64,000 bases of DNA from an uncultured Lachnospiraceae bacterium (GCA_947567595.1 CANOMQ010000008.1:48296-112295); one strand, 5' to 3'; positions 1 to 8,916 are shown, counted from the first letter of the stretch. Numbers and translations are program-made. The notes: generated from the sequence alone by a model not told the origin.

Positions 1-2
1 AG

Positions 3-581
3 GTGGAGGGATGTGAGTTGCAAAACATTTTACATATGGCGAGCGAGAGTGCCAATCTAAACTCTAAGGAGCAAAAGTTTTTAATATTCCGTCTGAAATG
101 TATTTTATACGATATCAGTAAATTGATTTTGTTTACGGCATTTTTTGCGGTGATGCATAAGCTAAGCGGTTTTATCTTCGCCTTTCTGATTTTTTATCCG
201 ATACGGCAGATATCCGGTGGGCTTCATTTTAAGCACTATTTTTCCTGTTTGGTGTTCTCATTTGTTTATATGCTTCTTGTTGTTGCAGTGCTTTCACCTC
301 TGACACTGGAACTTGCGGTTGTCGTCCCTATCTTGGCAGTTTGCGCAACTGTCATTTATGCGATAGGGCCGATACGTCCGCCTTCAAGACCTGCGTTGAG
401 TAAGCAGGAATTTGCGGAGCACCGTAAGAAGGCGTTTAGCATTGTTTGTTATGAAGCGGTACTGGTTGTATTGTTTTTTGATAGCGAGCTTGCCAGTGTG
501 GGGTATTGGACTATTATTTTGCATACGTTGCAGTTGGTAATAGCGTTTATTGTTAAGAAAGGTGGTGAAAGAAATGCTTAA
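3..581 (+). CDS. agrB: AgrB-like pheromone-processing membrane peptidase
   Basis: AgrB proteins are membrane cysteine endopeptidases that trim the AgrD precursor and form its thiolactone. The frame is open from a GTG at the window edge, and an ATG at base 36 is another possible start, so the N-terminus is uncertain. The family signature is clear: an Arg-Gln-x-x-Gly-Gly-x-His stretch followed by Cys, with His near residue 75 and Cys near 82, the same seven-residue spacing as the catalytic pair of staphylococcal AgrB. Several hydrophobic segments follow, fitting a polytopic membrane protein of about 190 residues, the usual family size. Its stop overlaps the start of the agrD-like gene, so the two are translationally coupled. 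The promoter lies outside the window. Confidence 0.9.
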   Translation: MEGCELQNILHMASESANLNSKEQKFLIFRLKCILYDISKLILFTAFFAVMHKLSGFIFAFLIFYPIRQISGGLHFKHYFSCLVFSFVYMLLVVAVLSPLTLELAVVVPILAVCATVIYAIGPIRPPSRPALSKQEFAEHRKKAFSIVCYEAVLVVLFFDSELASVGYWTIILHTLQLVIAFIVKKGGERNA

Positions 582-720
582 GAAATTGTCTTTGGAAAAG
601 GTTGAGTTACTTTTGGCTTCTGCTTTTGCAACTGTTCTTATTACTTTAATTGTTGATTTGCCTTATACAGGTCTGTGTACTTTCTTCTTTGGAGAGCCTG
701 AATATCCATTTGATGAGTAA
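574..720 (+). CDS. agrD: AgrD-like autoinducing peptide precursor, 48 aa
   Basis: This is a 48-residue frame starting at ATG 574 inside the end of agrB, behind the purine-rich GGTGGTGAAAG. It has the three-part AgrD layout. First is a hydrophobic amphipathic N-terminal region (about residues 1-30). Then comes a short core ending TGLCTFFF. Last is an acidic proline-containing tail, GEPEYPFDE, resembling the DEVEVPKEL tail of S. aureus AgrD. A single Cys lies five residues before the expected AgrB cut, so the predicted mature peptide would be a five-residue thiolactone ring Cys-Thr-Phe-Phe-Phe with a short exocyclic tail. The ring is inferred by analogy; the tail length cannot be read from sequence. 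Confidence 0.85.
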   Translation: MLKKLSLEKVELLLASAFATVLITLIVDLPYTGLCTFFFGEPEYPFDE

Positions 721-737
721 GCTCTATTATTCTCGCA

Positions 738-773
738 TTTTTATCGTATAGGAAATTTCCTATACGATAAAAA
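738..773. terminator. Perfect 36-bp palindrome after agrD
   Basis: Two 18-base arms, TTTTTATCGTATAGGAAA and its exact complement, meet with no spacer 18 bases after the agrD stop. A-rich and T-rich ends on both sides make it a plausible bidirectional terminator between agrBD and the convergent agrC gene. The lack of a loop is unusual, so a protein-binding palindrome is also possible. Confidence 0.6.
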
Positions 774-946
774 GCTTCGAATATCATTATTTCTACTATA
801 TTTAAGCAAATATAAAAAACCACATAAAACCGCATAAAATAATTTTTATATACCACTCACGAACAAAGCAAATATAAGACTCTGAAATTGTCATTGTTAG
901 GGAGACAAATTTGTACAGAATTTTAAATTTACTTATTTATAGATTT

Positions 947-2188
947 CTAAAAACACACTTTAAAACATAAGTAATTCATATTATCTTTTGTGATGTTTTC
1001 TGCTTGAATACTTGCTTTATATTTTTTCAATAATATATTCACTCTATATAGTCCAACTCCATGTTTCTCCCCCTTTGTGCTATATCCATACTCAAAAAAT
1101 TTTTCAATCTCACTATTGGTCTTCCAACTACTTATATTAGCTATAGAAAATAAAATTTTGCTCTCTTTTTTTCCCAATCTTAACTCCATTTCTGTATCCC
1201 CTTGTTCTCTGAGCGCTTCAATAGCATTATCAAAGAGAATACCGATAATCTCTATTAAATCATTTACTGCAATATGTTCAATATTAATATCTTGTATTTC
1301 ATATGTTATGTTAATATTGTATGCGGACGCAGTTGTGAACTTAGAGTATAAATAACCTACTAAAATTGGGGACATATTCAATTTCAATAATTTATTATAT
1401 TTATTATCCTGTAATATTCTCTCACAATATTTATCTTGTTCATCAAATAATTCTTCTATATTTCGAATTGTATATCGCATACATTTAATTGCATTAATAT
1501 GATTATCAAATTCATGCTGCTTCAGTCTAATTGTAGTCACTGCATCTTCAAATGTTTTTGTATATAACTCATAAGTTCTCAATTCCTCTTCCTTATGTTT
1601 CTTCTCGTTTTCTGAATTAATCCAAAGAATAAGCATTAGTGCTACTATCAAAAAGCAAATTACCATTTGTCGCATAGAATATGCATTAATCACTTTATAT
1701 TCTGTAAAATATGAAATCAAACATATTAGCAAAAAAAATAGCAATATAATAAAAATAACTCTTCCAAACTTGGTAACTATATTCACCAATATGTTAAAAT
1801 ATTCCCTTTTCCATATTAAAAAAAATGCTGCAATTAAAATATTTATAATTATCATTACCAAATAAATATCAAATATTTTAAGTATTGACTCACCAATTGC
1901 CGCATATATCAAAAGTTGAAGCATTGGTATCGTACATATTGTTACACCAAATGGTTTTATTGCCCGTTTCCATGTATTCGTTATTCTAATTCTTATATAC
2001 AGAAACCAATATACATACAATATTAAATTACCGAAACTAGTCCCTTCTAGTATAAATATTAATAACATATAAAATGCAAAATCAAAAACACTAATCCAGC
2101 TAATATTAATCTTCTTATTAGCCATTTTATGTATACAAAGTACAATACTCACATACTCCGTAAATAGTTTCAAAAAATTACCAATCAT
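947..2188 (-). CDS. agrC: AgrC-like GHKL sensor histidine kinase
   Basis: This is a membrane sensor kinase of 413 residues. The N-terminal half is a series of hydrophobic segments (roughly residues 10-190), the expected pheromone receptor domain. It is followed by a helical dimerisation region with an H-box-like QHEFDNHINAI. The C-terminal GHKL ATPase domain shows an N box (FDNAIEAL) and a glycine box (GEKHGVGLYRVN). It overlaps the upstream response-regulator gene by four bases, so the pair is translationally coupled. Encoded next to agrBD but convergent with it, it is the probable receptor for the agrD peptide. The gene is visibly more AT-rich than its neighbours, which may reflect transfer or diversification of the sensor. 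Confidence 0.88.
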   Translation of the reverse strand: MIGNFLKLFTEYVSIVLCIHKMANKKINISWISVFDFAFYMLLIFILEGTSFGNLILYVYWFLYIRIRITNTWKRAIKPFGVTICTIPMLQLLIYAAIGESILKIFDIYLVMIIINILIAAFFLIWKREYFNILVNIVTKFGRVIFIILLFFLLICLISYFTEYKVINAYSMRQMVICFLIVALMLILWINSENEKKHKEEELRTYELYTKTFEDAVTTIRLKQHEFDNHINAIKCMRYTIRNIEELFDEQDKYCERILQDNKYNKLLKLNMSPILVGYLYSKFTTASAYNINITYEIQDINIEHIAVNDLIEIIGILFDNAIEALREQGDTEMELRLGKKESKILFSIANISSWKTNSEIEKFFEYGYSTKGEKHGVGLYRVNILLKKYKASIQAENITKDNMNYLCFKVCF

Positions 2189-2904
2189 AATTCCTCAAAA
2201 AACCCCTTCTTCATCCTACCGCCAATCCGAACAACCTTCCCATTCCGCAGCTTCACCATCAAATTCACCTTATCCACATACTCAATAAACCGCCTGTTCA
2301 CGACGGTATTTCTGCTGCATTGGACAAAATGCTTTCTTGGCAAATCCTTCATAAGATTTTTCAGCGATGCATATGGAATTTCAATCGTCTCGTCGAGCGT
2401 GTAAATCATGACATTTCTAAAGCTTGTCTCCAAATAAATCATTCTGTCGATATTCAGGGCATAAAGCACGCCGTCCTTCCTGTAATAGAAAACGCCGCTG
2501 TCCCTGTCATCACAAAGAGGTGCCTGTAATGCACGGCTTATGATTTTGCCTACATTGTCCATATCGAAAGGCTTTTCAATGTAATCATAACAATGCAGAT
2601 TGTGAAACGCGTTCATCGCCTCATCTACAAGGCTTGTGATAAAAATAACAGGTGTAAATTCATAGCGCTTATATTTTCTGAGTCTGTCTATCAGCACAAT
2701 CCCCGAAATATCATGTGCGTTTTCGCCGTCCAAAATGATATCCACCAAGAACAGGTCAATTTCATTTTCCATCGCATACTTATACGCGTCCGCACTATTA
2801 TCAACGCAAAAAACAGCACCGACAGTGTCACATTTTCGTGTCAATTCCGCCAGTGCTTCCATACATGATCTATTGTCCTCAATTATCAGTACATTTCTTT
2901 TCAT
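2185..2904 (-). CDS. agrA: AgrA-like LytTR response regulator
   Basis: This is a 239-residue response regulator. Residues 1-125 form a receiver domain with the early acidic pair (IIEDN), the phosphoacceptor Asp near residue 55 (LFLVDIIL) and the conserved Lys in EKPFD. Residues about 140-239 form a LytTR DNA-binding domain (IYLETSFRNVMIY, FVQCSRNTVVN). This architecture is that of AgrA/ComE/VirR regulators that read out peptide-sensing histidine kinases. It is followed by, and overlaps by four bases, the AgrC-like kinase. It follows a small HTH gene by about 20 bases, giving the operon xre-agrA-agrC. The expected target is the agrBD promoter, which lies outside the window. Confidence 0.9.
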   Translation of the reverse strand: MKRNVLIIEDNRSCMEALAELTRKCDTVGAVFCVDNSADAYKYAMENEIDLFLVDIILDGENAHDISGIVLIDRLRKYKRYEFTPVIFITSLVDEAMNAFHNLHCYDYIEKPFDMDNVGKIISRALQAPLCDDRDSGVFYYRKDGVLYALNIDRMIYLETSFRNVMIYTLDETIEIPYASLKNLMKDLPRKHFVQCSRNTVVNRRFIEYVDKVNLMVKLRNGKVVRIGGRMKKGFFEEL

Positions 2905-2924
2905 AGTTTACAGCATGCCCAATG

Positions 2925-3167
2925 CTAACCGATTTCCTGCTCCAAATCGTGGAACAATCCGCTGTGGAAAAATTCGTCCAGCGGGATATTCAAACCGTCA
3001 CAGATTACTTTAATTGTCACAATTCCCGTATTTTTGCTGTTTCCGTTCATGATGTTTTTCAGTGTTGATGGCGGCATTCCCGCATTATACGCCAATTGTG
3101 AGATCTTCAAGTTCCTTTCATCACAAAGTTTTTTGATTCTGCACACTACTGCTTCCTGTGTCTTCAA
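2925..3167 (-). CDS. XRE-family HTH regulator, 80 aa
   Basis: This small cytoplasmic DNA-binding protein is almost entirely one helix-turn-helix domain of the Cro/C1 type. The recognition segment is around ISQLAYNAGMPPSTLKNIMNG (residues about 23-43). It is the first gene of the minus-strand operon with the agrA-like and agrC-like genes, about 20 bases upstream of the regulator. That position suggests it adjusts expression of the signalling genes, but no partner or operator was identified. Length and composition fit a complete gene. Confidence 0.8.
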   Translation of the reverse strand: MKTQEAVVCRIKKLCDERNLKISQLAYNAGMPPSTLKNIMNGNSKNTGIVTIKVICDGLNIPLDEFFHSGLFHDLEQEIG

Positions 3168-3337
3168 TTGCCCTTCACCTCTATATGAAATAATTTCTCA
3201 TAAAAGTTCCGCAAACGTATCAGTTATTGTCCATACGTGCTTCCCTTTTGTATTATCTCATATTACAAGATTTCTATCAGGCAACCGGTTCTTATATGGT
3301 CTTTGTGACATTTTTATACATTTTCTGCATATTCCGC

Positions 3338-4696
3338 CTATGCCTTATCCGTCCGAAGCGCTTTGCGGGAAACAATCAGGAACGTAAGCGCATGCACCAA
3401 AAATGTGACTGTCCAAGTGACCGGATACGATATGTAAATCGTTTTCATGGTGTGGTACTCTGGGATTTGGAAAATTGTCGCAATCCATAAAAGCCGCAGT
3501 CCGCAGGCACCAATCAAAGACACAATCATCGGAACGACGGAATATCCAATTCCCCTTAGCGCCCCGACAAACACGTCCATCATTCCGCAAAGCGCGTAAA
3601 GCGTGCAAATCACGTGCATTCGTCCCAGCCCTGCCGCCACCACATCTGCATTTGGCGAATAAATGCCAAGCAGCGGTTCCCCGAAAAGCACCGCAAGATT
3701 TCCGAGCACAGCTCCCGTGATGATGACATACAGCTCACCCGCAAACAAAATTTTGTAAATGCGCTTGTACTCTTTTGCACCATAATTCTGGCTGGTAAAG
3801 GAAATGGTCGCCTGATAAAAGGCATTCATTGCCATGTAGACAAAGCCTTCAATATTTGCCGCCGCCGAATTTCCGGCAACCGCCACCGCACCAAACGAGT
3901 TCACCGCCGACTGAATGACCACGTTCGACAGCGAAAACACCATTCCCTGAAAGCCTGCCGGCAGACCGATTTTGACAATCCTTACAAACTTTGCCCCATA
4001 AATCCGAAGCTCCCTTAGCTCTAAATGGATACCTCCCTGCTCCTTTATTAAACAGCGCACGACAAGAAGCGCCGAAATCGTTTGCGAAATCGCGGTTGCC
4101 GCCGCCACGCCTGCCACGCCCATATGACAGACAATGACAAAAAAGAGATTTAAAATCACGTTGATAATCCCTGCGCCAAGCAGATAGTAGAGCGGTCTTT
4201 GCGTATCGCCGACCGCGCGCAAAATGGCGCTTCCGAAATTGTAAACCATTGTTGATGTCATTCCGAGAAAGTAAATGCGCAGATATATGACCGCAAGCCC
4301 CAAAACCTCCTCGGGTGCCTGCATCAGCTCCAAAAGCGGTTTTGCACCTAAAATTCCTATAATTGTCAGGATAATGCCGCTGCAAATGCTTAGCAAAATC
4401 GACGTATGGACGGTTTCCTTTAAATCCTTCTCCTTTTTTGCGCCGTAATACTGCGCTACTAGAACATTCGTTCCTATTGAAAGTCCCACAAATACATTGG
4501 TTAGCAGATTAATCAGTGAGCTGTTTGAACCAACAGCAGCAAGCGCGTTGTCACCTGCAAAACGTCCAACCACCACAATGTCTGCCGCATTAAACAAAAG
4601 CTGTAAAATGCTCGAACACATCAGTGGAATGGCAAAGAGCAGCATTTTCTGAAATACCGAACCGCTGCACATATCGATTTCATATTTCTTCTTCAT
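3338..4696 (-). CDS. MATE family multidrug/Na+ efflux transporter (copy 1)
   Basis: This 452-residue polytopic membrane protein has the two-bundle MATE layout. It starts with the family-typical region MLLFAIPLMCSSILQLLFNAADIVVVGRFAG and then shows about twelve hydrophobic segments. MATE proteins export cationic drugs or metabolites using sodium or proton gradients; the substrate cannot be read here. It lies 17 bases downstream of a second, diverged MATE gene and both follow rsmF, so they are probably cotranscribed. The pair might work separately or reflect duplication; their sequences differ clearly. Confidence 0.9.
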   Translation of the reverse strand: MKKKYEIDMCSGSVFQKMLLFAIPLMCSSILQLLFNAADIVVVGRFAGDNALAAVGSNSSLINLLTNVFVGLSIGTNVLVAQYYGAKKEKDLKETVHTSILLSICSGIILTIIGILGAKPLLELMQAPEEVLGLAVIYLRIYFLGMTSTMVYNFGSAILRAVGDTQRPLYYLLGAGIINVILNLFFVIVCHMGVAGVAAATAISQTISALLVVRCLIKEQGGIHLELRELRIYGAKFVRIVKIGLPAGFQGMVFSLSNVVIQSAVNSFGAVAVAGNSAAANIEGFVYMAMNAFYQATISFTSQNYGAKEYKRIYKILFAGELYVIITGAVLGNLAVLFGEPLLGIYSPNADVVAAGLGRMHVICTLYALCGMMDVFVGALRGIGYSVVPMIVSLIGACGLRLLWIATIFQIPEYHTMKTIYISYPVTWTVTFLVHALTFLIVSRKALRTDKA

Positions 4697-4713
4697 GACC
4701 TACACCCTCTCTT

Positions 4714-6087
4714 TCACACATTTTCCATGTTATCCGCCATCTGTTTTGTCCCGCTCCATATCGGATTGCGCAAGGTCATCACAATCAATGGAATGACCAT
4801 CAGAAACCAAATTACCGGCTCCGTCCAGATAATTCCCCAGTATCCAAACAGCCGTACAAACACAAAGGTAAACACAAGCTTACCGACAAGCTCGATAAAG
4901 CTGGAAAAAATCGGCGTTTTGTAATCGCCAAAGCCCTGCATGGAATTGCGCAGAATGACGATAAACACGACAACAATCAAAAAGGACATGTCCACCTTCA
5001 GATAAGTCGCGCCCCAGTAAATGATTTTCGCATTGTCCGTGCTTGCAAGAAACGCAATTAAGTACGGCGAAACCGTGTGCGCAAGGACGAAAATAAACGC
5101 AACCCACATACTTCCTAAAAGCAGGGCGTCCTTCATTCCCTTGCGTATCCTGTCGTATTTGCCCGCGCCGAAATTCTGACCGCAATAGGTCGCCATCGCC
5201 GCTCCCAAGACGCTGACCGGAAGGTTCCAAATCTCAAACACCTTGCGCGCCGCCGTATGTGCCACAATAATCGTTGTCCCAAGCTGGTTAATGCCGCTTT
5301 GCAGCACCAGTGAGCCAAAATTGACAAGACTTGACATCAGCCCCATCGAAAGCCCGCTCTCGTACATTGCCAAAACCTGACTTTTGGTGAGCGCGAAATC
5401 CGACCTTGTGATATGCAGAACCGGAAAGCCCACGTAAATCCGAATGAGGCATAATATCACGGATACAAGCTGTGCCAAAACCGTCGCCACTGCGGCGCCC
5501 TTTACGCCCGTGCCAAATCCGAGAATAAACGCATAGTCGAGAACAACGTTTAAGACAGAGGCAATCACAAGAAAAATCAGCGGTGTCAGCGAGTCGCCGA
5601 TTGCCCGAAGCATGTTGGCGCACAGATTGTATGCGAGTGTGACAAACATTCCCCATATCAAAATGCTGATATAGGCACATGCCGTCTCAAGCTGTTTATC
5701 CGGTACATTTAAGAGGAGCAAAATCGGCTGGATAAACAGCACGGTTCCCACAATCAGAACCGCAGCCGTGGCAAAGCCAAGAAGAATGGAGCCTGCCACA
5801 TTTCGTTTCAGCCCCCTCTCGTCACCGCTTCCAAAATACCTTGAAGTAATCACGCTAAACCCCAAGCTCAAGCCGTTGAAAAAACCTGTGAACAACGCGT
5901 AGAGTGATGAAACCGCCCCCACTGCCGCAAGCGCGTCCTCGCCCAAAATACTTCCCACAATCTTTGTGTCTACCAAATTATAAAAAATCTGAAACAAATT
6001 CCCTAAAAAAATGGGAATTGCAAATAATAAAATGCGCTTTAACGGTCTGCCCTGTGTCAGGTTTAATGTTGTTTTCGATGCTTTCAT
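4714..6087 (-). CDS. MATE family multidrug/Na+ efflux transporter (copy 2)
   Basis: This is a 457-residue MATE transporter with N-terminal motif LLFAIPIFLGNLFQIFYNLVDTKIVG and about twelve membrane segments of normal spacing. It begins directly after the rsmF stop and precedes another MATE gene, so the order is argC-rsmF-MATE-MATE on one strand. The cytoplasmic start MKASKTTLNLTQGRPLKRIL is typical of the family. Substrate is unknown. Copy 1 downstream is related but not a recent duplicate. Confidence 0.9.
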   Translation of the reverse strand: MKASKTTLNLTQGRPLKRILLFAIPIFLGNLFQIFYNLVDTKIVGSILGEDALAAVGAVSSLYALFTGFFNGLSLGFSVITSRYFGSGDERGLKRNVAGSILLGFATAAVLIVGTVLFIQPILLLLNVPDKQLETACAYISILIWGMFVTLAYNLCANMLRAIGDSLTPLIFLVIASVLNVVLDYAFILGFGTGVKGAAVATVLAQLVSVILCLIRIYVGFPVLHITRSDFALTKSQVLAMYESGLSMGLMSSLVNFGSLVLQSGINQLGTTIIVAHTAARKVFEIWNLPVSVLGAAMATYCGQNFGAGKYDRIRKGMKDALLLGSMWVAFIFVLAHTVSPYLIAFLASTDNAKIIYWGATYLKVDMSFLIVVVFIVILRNSMQGFGDYKTPIFSSFIELVGKLVFTFVFVRLFGYWGIIWTEPVIWFLMVIPLIVMTLRNPIWSGTKQMADNMENV

Positions 6088-6088
6088 G

Positions 6089-7507
6089 TCATTTTCTCAA
6101 TCCCTTTGGATAGTGGTTTTTCATAATCTGCCCCGCAAGCTTTCCCCAGCCGATACTGTAGCCTGCGCAGGTTATCAGATACCAGCCCTTTTCTCCTTCG
6201 TAGTTTAGTGTCTGCCCGTTTAAATAGGCATTTATGACACTCGTGTCATTTTTATCCTCTCCTGCACATAGCTCCATGTGGCGCTTTACGTCCTCTTTTT
6301 TGAGTGCAAGCGCAAGTGCGTGCGACGGTTCAAAGCGGTTCTTTTTGAAGGTTCCCAAATGCAGTCCGGCGCGCAGTACCTTTAGTCCTTTGATGGACGG
6401 CATTCCCTGCGGCATTCGGTAGAGCTGCTCGCCAAAACAAAGCAGGCAGTCCTCTTTCCCTTCTAAGAGATTGATTGTCAGATTTTCCTGCTGGAAGGTA
6501 AAAAATTCCTTCACATCTTTTGCCGGACTGCCCTTTTGTAGTCCGTTTTTTAAAAATCCCTGATAAGCGTCCGGCACTTCTCCCGCCTTTTGCAAAACAG
6601 CCACATAGTGACCCTCCCCGTCTATCAGATGGGGAAACAGCCTTATTGTATCCGCAATATTTTTTACGTCTAAACCACCTGTCCATGCTGCCCTGCCATC
6701 GCTCATTCCTTCTTTTTTTTCAACCCTGACAATCTCATAATCCGGGTGGCGTGCCAAAAACCGTGCGATCGTTCCTTCATTTTCCTCCGGTGCGAAGGTG
6801 CAGGTGGAGTACACAAGCCTGCCGCCCGGACGCAGCATCTGATTGGCGCAGTCTAAAATTTCGTCCTGTCTGTCCGCACAAAGCCTCACGTTTTCAAGGC
6901 TCCATTCCCTGCATGCCTCCTCGTTTTTGCGAAACATGCCCTCTCCCGAGCAGGGCGCGTCAACGAGGATTTTATCAAAATATGCATCAAACAGCTCTGA
7001 CAGCCGCTTTGGTGCTTCGTTTGTCACAAGCGCGTTTTGAATACCCATGCGCTCTATATTTTCAGAGAGGATTTTTGCCCGCGCAGGGTGGATTTCATTG
7101 CACACCAAAAGTCCTTCATTTTGCATGTACGCGGCAATCTGCGTCGTTTTTCCGCCGGGCGCTGCGCACAGGTCAAGGATTTTTTCACCGGGCTTTGCGT
7201 CCAGACAGGGCACGGGCGTCATTGCGCTTGGCTCCTGTATGTAGTAGACGCCCGCCTCGTGAAACGGGTGCTTTCCAAACGGCATGGCTTCCTCATAATA
7301 GAATCCATTTGGCTCCCACGGCACACGGCGCGCCTGCGCGTTTTCAAAGTAAGGCGCTTTCTGCAAAAATTCCTGTGCACTTGTTTTTAGGGTGTTGACA
7401 CGCAGCGCCTGCATTTTTGGTTTTTCATAACTACGCACGAACGCAGGATACGCATTTCCAAGCATATCCTGCATTCTGAGTTCAAACGCTTTTGGTAACT
7501 TTATCAT
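6089..7507 (-). CDS. rsmF: RsmF-like 16S rRNA (cytosine-C5) methyltransferase
   Basis: This 472-residue NOL1/NOP2/Sun family enzyme transfers a methyl group from S-adenosylmethionine to a cytosine C5 in rRNA. Visible motifs are the SAM-binding LDLCAAPGGKTTQIA (near residue 112), the Pro-Cys motif DAPCSGEGMF (Cys near 186) and the catalytic Cys in STCTFAPEENE (near 236). The roughly 170-residue C-terminal extension fits the PUA-like RNA-binding part found in Gram-positive RsmF/YebU-type proteins. Its start overlaps the argC stop by four bases (ATGA). Confidence 0.9.
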   Translation of the reverse strand: MIKLPKAFELRMQDMLGNAYPAFVRSYEKPKMQALRVNTLKTSAQEFLQKAPYFENAQARRVPWEPNGFYYEEAMPFGKHPFHEAGVYYIQEPSAMTPVPCLDAKPGEKILDLCAAPGGKTTQIAAYMQNEGLLVCNEIHPARAKILSENIERMGIQNALVTNEAPKRLSELFDAYFDKILVDAPCSGEGMFRKNEEACREWSLENVRLCADRQDEILDCANQMLRPGGRLVYSTCTFAPEENEGTIARFLARHPDYEIVRVEKKEGMSDGRAAWTGGLDVKNIADTIRLFPHLIDGEGHYVAVLQKAGEVPDAYQGFLKNGLQKGSPAKDVKEFFTFQQENLTINLLEGKEDCLLCFGEQLYRMPQGMPSIKGLKVLRAGLHLGTFKKNRFEPSHALALALKKEDVKRHMELCAGEDKNDTSVINAYLNGQTLNYEGEKGWYLITCAGYSIGWGKLAGQIMKNHYPKGLRK

Positions 7508-8448
7508 AATACAAGTCCCTTATTTTCTTCACAGCCGAGAATGATGTTCAGGCATTGTACTGCCGCGCCGGACGCTCCCTTTCCGAGGTTGTCAAAGCGC
7601 GTGCTCACAAGGAGTCTGTCCTCATTTCCCGTCACATAGACCTCTATGCCGTCCCACCCTGAACAGGTGTTTCCTGCCAAAAATCCGTTGTATTCGGCTT
7701 CTTTTCCAAACGGCATGACTTTGACAAACGGCTCGCCTTTGTAGTAGGCTTCAAACAGCTCGTGCACTTGTTCGGGCGTCGGCTTACCGTTTAGCATGTC
7801 TGTGTAAAACTGCAGGGTTACGACCATGCCACTGTAGTAATCGCAGATGAGCGGCGAAAACAGTGGTGTTCTTGCAAGTCCCGTGACTGCCTGCATTTCC
7901 TTTAAGTGCTTGTGGTTTTGCGACAGCGCGTATTCCCTTGGCGCGTCGAGCTCTTCCTCCCGTACGCAGGACTCATAAACTTCGATTGTCTTTTTTCCGG
8001 CGCCGCTGTAGCCGGACATCGCAAATGCCGCTACAGGGTAATCCTTGGGGAGCATTCCTTTGGCAACCATCGGGTAGGCGATTGTGATAAAGCCTGTCGC
8101 GTAACAGCCGGGGACGGCTATGCGTTTTCCGGTTTTGATTGCTTCCCTGTGCTCCCACGAAAGCTCGGGGTATCCGTACGCCCAGCCTTCCTGTGTGCGG
8201 TGTGCGGTGGAGGTGTCTATGATAATGGTGTTGTCGTTTTCCACCATTGCGACTGCTTCCCTTGCCGCCGCGTCAGGCAGGCACAGAAATGTGATGTCGG
8301 ACGCGTTGATGTATTTTTTGATTTCGTCAGGATTTTTTCGCAGCTCTGACGGGATTTTCAGGATTTCAATGTCGTCGCGTCCCTCAAAACGCTCGAAAAT
8401 GCGAAGCCCCGTCGTGCCCTCGCTGCCGTCGATAAAAACTTTTTTCAT
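7504..8448 (-). CDS. argC: N-acetyl-gamma-glutamyl-phosphate reductase, type 2
   Basis: This enzyme catalyses the NADPH-dependent reduction of N-acetylglutamyl phosphate to the semialdehyde in arginine synthesis. The 314-residue length matches the short type 2 ArgC family. It shows a nucleotide-binding GSEGTTG near residues 8-14 and the catalytic Cys in VPGCYATG (about residue 115). No other arginine-biosynthetic gene is nearby. It instead heads a run with rsmF (four-base overlap) and two MATE genes. It has its own sigma-A-type promoter. Confidence 0.93.
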   Translation of the reverse strand: MKKVFIDGSEGTTGLRIFERFEGRDDIEILKIPSELRKNPDEIKKYINASDITFLCLPDAAAREAVAMVENDNTIIIDTSTAHRTQEGWAYGYPELSWEHREAIKTGKRIAVPGCYATGFITIAYPMVAKGMLPKDYPVAAFAMSGYSGAGKKTIEVYESCVREEELDAPREYALSQNHKHLKEMQAVTGLARTPLFSPLICDYYSGMVVTLQFYTDMLNGKPTPEQVHELFEAYYKGEPFVKVMPFGKEAEYNGFLAGNTCSGWDGIEVYVTGNEDRLLVSTRFDNLGKGASGAAVQCLNIILGCEENKGLVL

Positions 8449-8495
8449 CGGTGTTCTCCTTTGAGTTTTTATGGTTTATCGTCTTTACTTTAATA

Positions 8496-8524
8496 ATATT
8501 ATGACTGAACATGATAAAAGTCAA
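8496..8524 (-). promoter_or_regulatory. Sigma-A-type promoter of argC
   Basis: On the minus strand TTGACT is followed by 17 bases and then TAATAT, about 50 bases upstream of the argC start. Spacing is ideal. No convincing arginine-repressor box or T-box was seen. Confidence 0.75.
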
Positions 8525-8559
8525 GCTTGGAAAATAATATGAATATTATAAAGCATTAA

Positions 8560-8916
8560 TCATTGACTATTCCTTACCTGCTGCGTTACTTCGTCCAGCG
8601 TTTTTCTGAGCCTTTGTACTTCTGCAAGACTAAGTCCCGTGTCTTCCGCTATCTCCCCAACTGTCATCTTCCCTCTTTTCAACATCCGCAGTGCGGTTTC
8701 CTTTAAAATTGCCCTTGCGCTTGTTTCAATCAATGCTCCGCCCATAACCTCACCTACGCCTTTCTGTATGTTTTCATATTTCTGTGCAATTTCCTTAATC
8801 ACATCACTGGATAGCTCTATAATTGTCCGCTTGTCAAACGCTCCGATTACGCCTTGTTGCTCCAGTTCGTCAAGCCTTTCTAGGATTTTCTGATACTCCG
8901 CTTTTAACTCCGCCAG
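8560..8916 (-). CDS. Small helical/HTH-like protein, possible CTG start
   Basis: Not recognised with certainty. The frame opens directly after a stop at 8920-8922. A ribosome site AGGAAGGA lies eight bases before a CTG codon at 8914-8916, giving 118 residues; a later GTG at 8802 gives 80. The N-terminal part is helical and charged (EYQKILERLDELEQQG). The C-terminus (MTVGEIAEDTGLSLAEVQRLRKTL) resembles the helix-turn-helix tail common at the end of Rpn/PD-(D/E)XK transposase-like nucleases. It may be an independent small protein or the remnant of such a gene. There is no clear operon partner. Confidence 0.5.
   Translation of the reverse strand: MAELKAEYQKILERLDELEQQGVIGAFDKRTIIELSSDVIKEIAQKYENIQKGVGEVMGGALIETSARAILKETALRMLKRGKMTVGEIAEDTGLSLAEVQRLRKTLDEVTQQVRNSQ

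Noticed and set aside
641-856. Minus-strand 71-residue frame across agrD's 3' end
   Set aside because: It runs through the 36-base palindrome and antisense to agrD and has no ribosome site. The composition reflects AT-rich spacer DNA.
6751-7398. Plus-strand frame of 215 codons inside rsmF
   Set aside because: Antisense shadow of a well-conserved methyltransferase; Arg/Ser/His-rich translation typical of the opposite strand.
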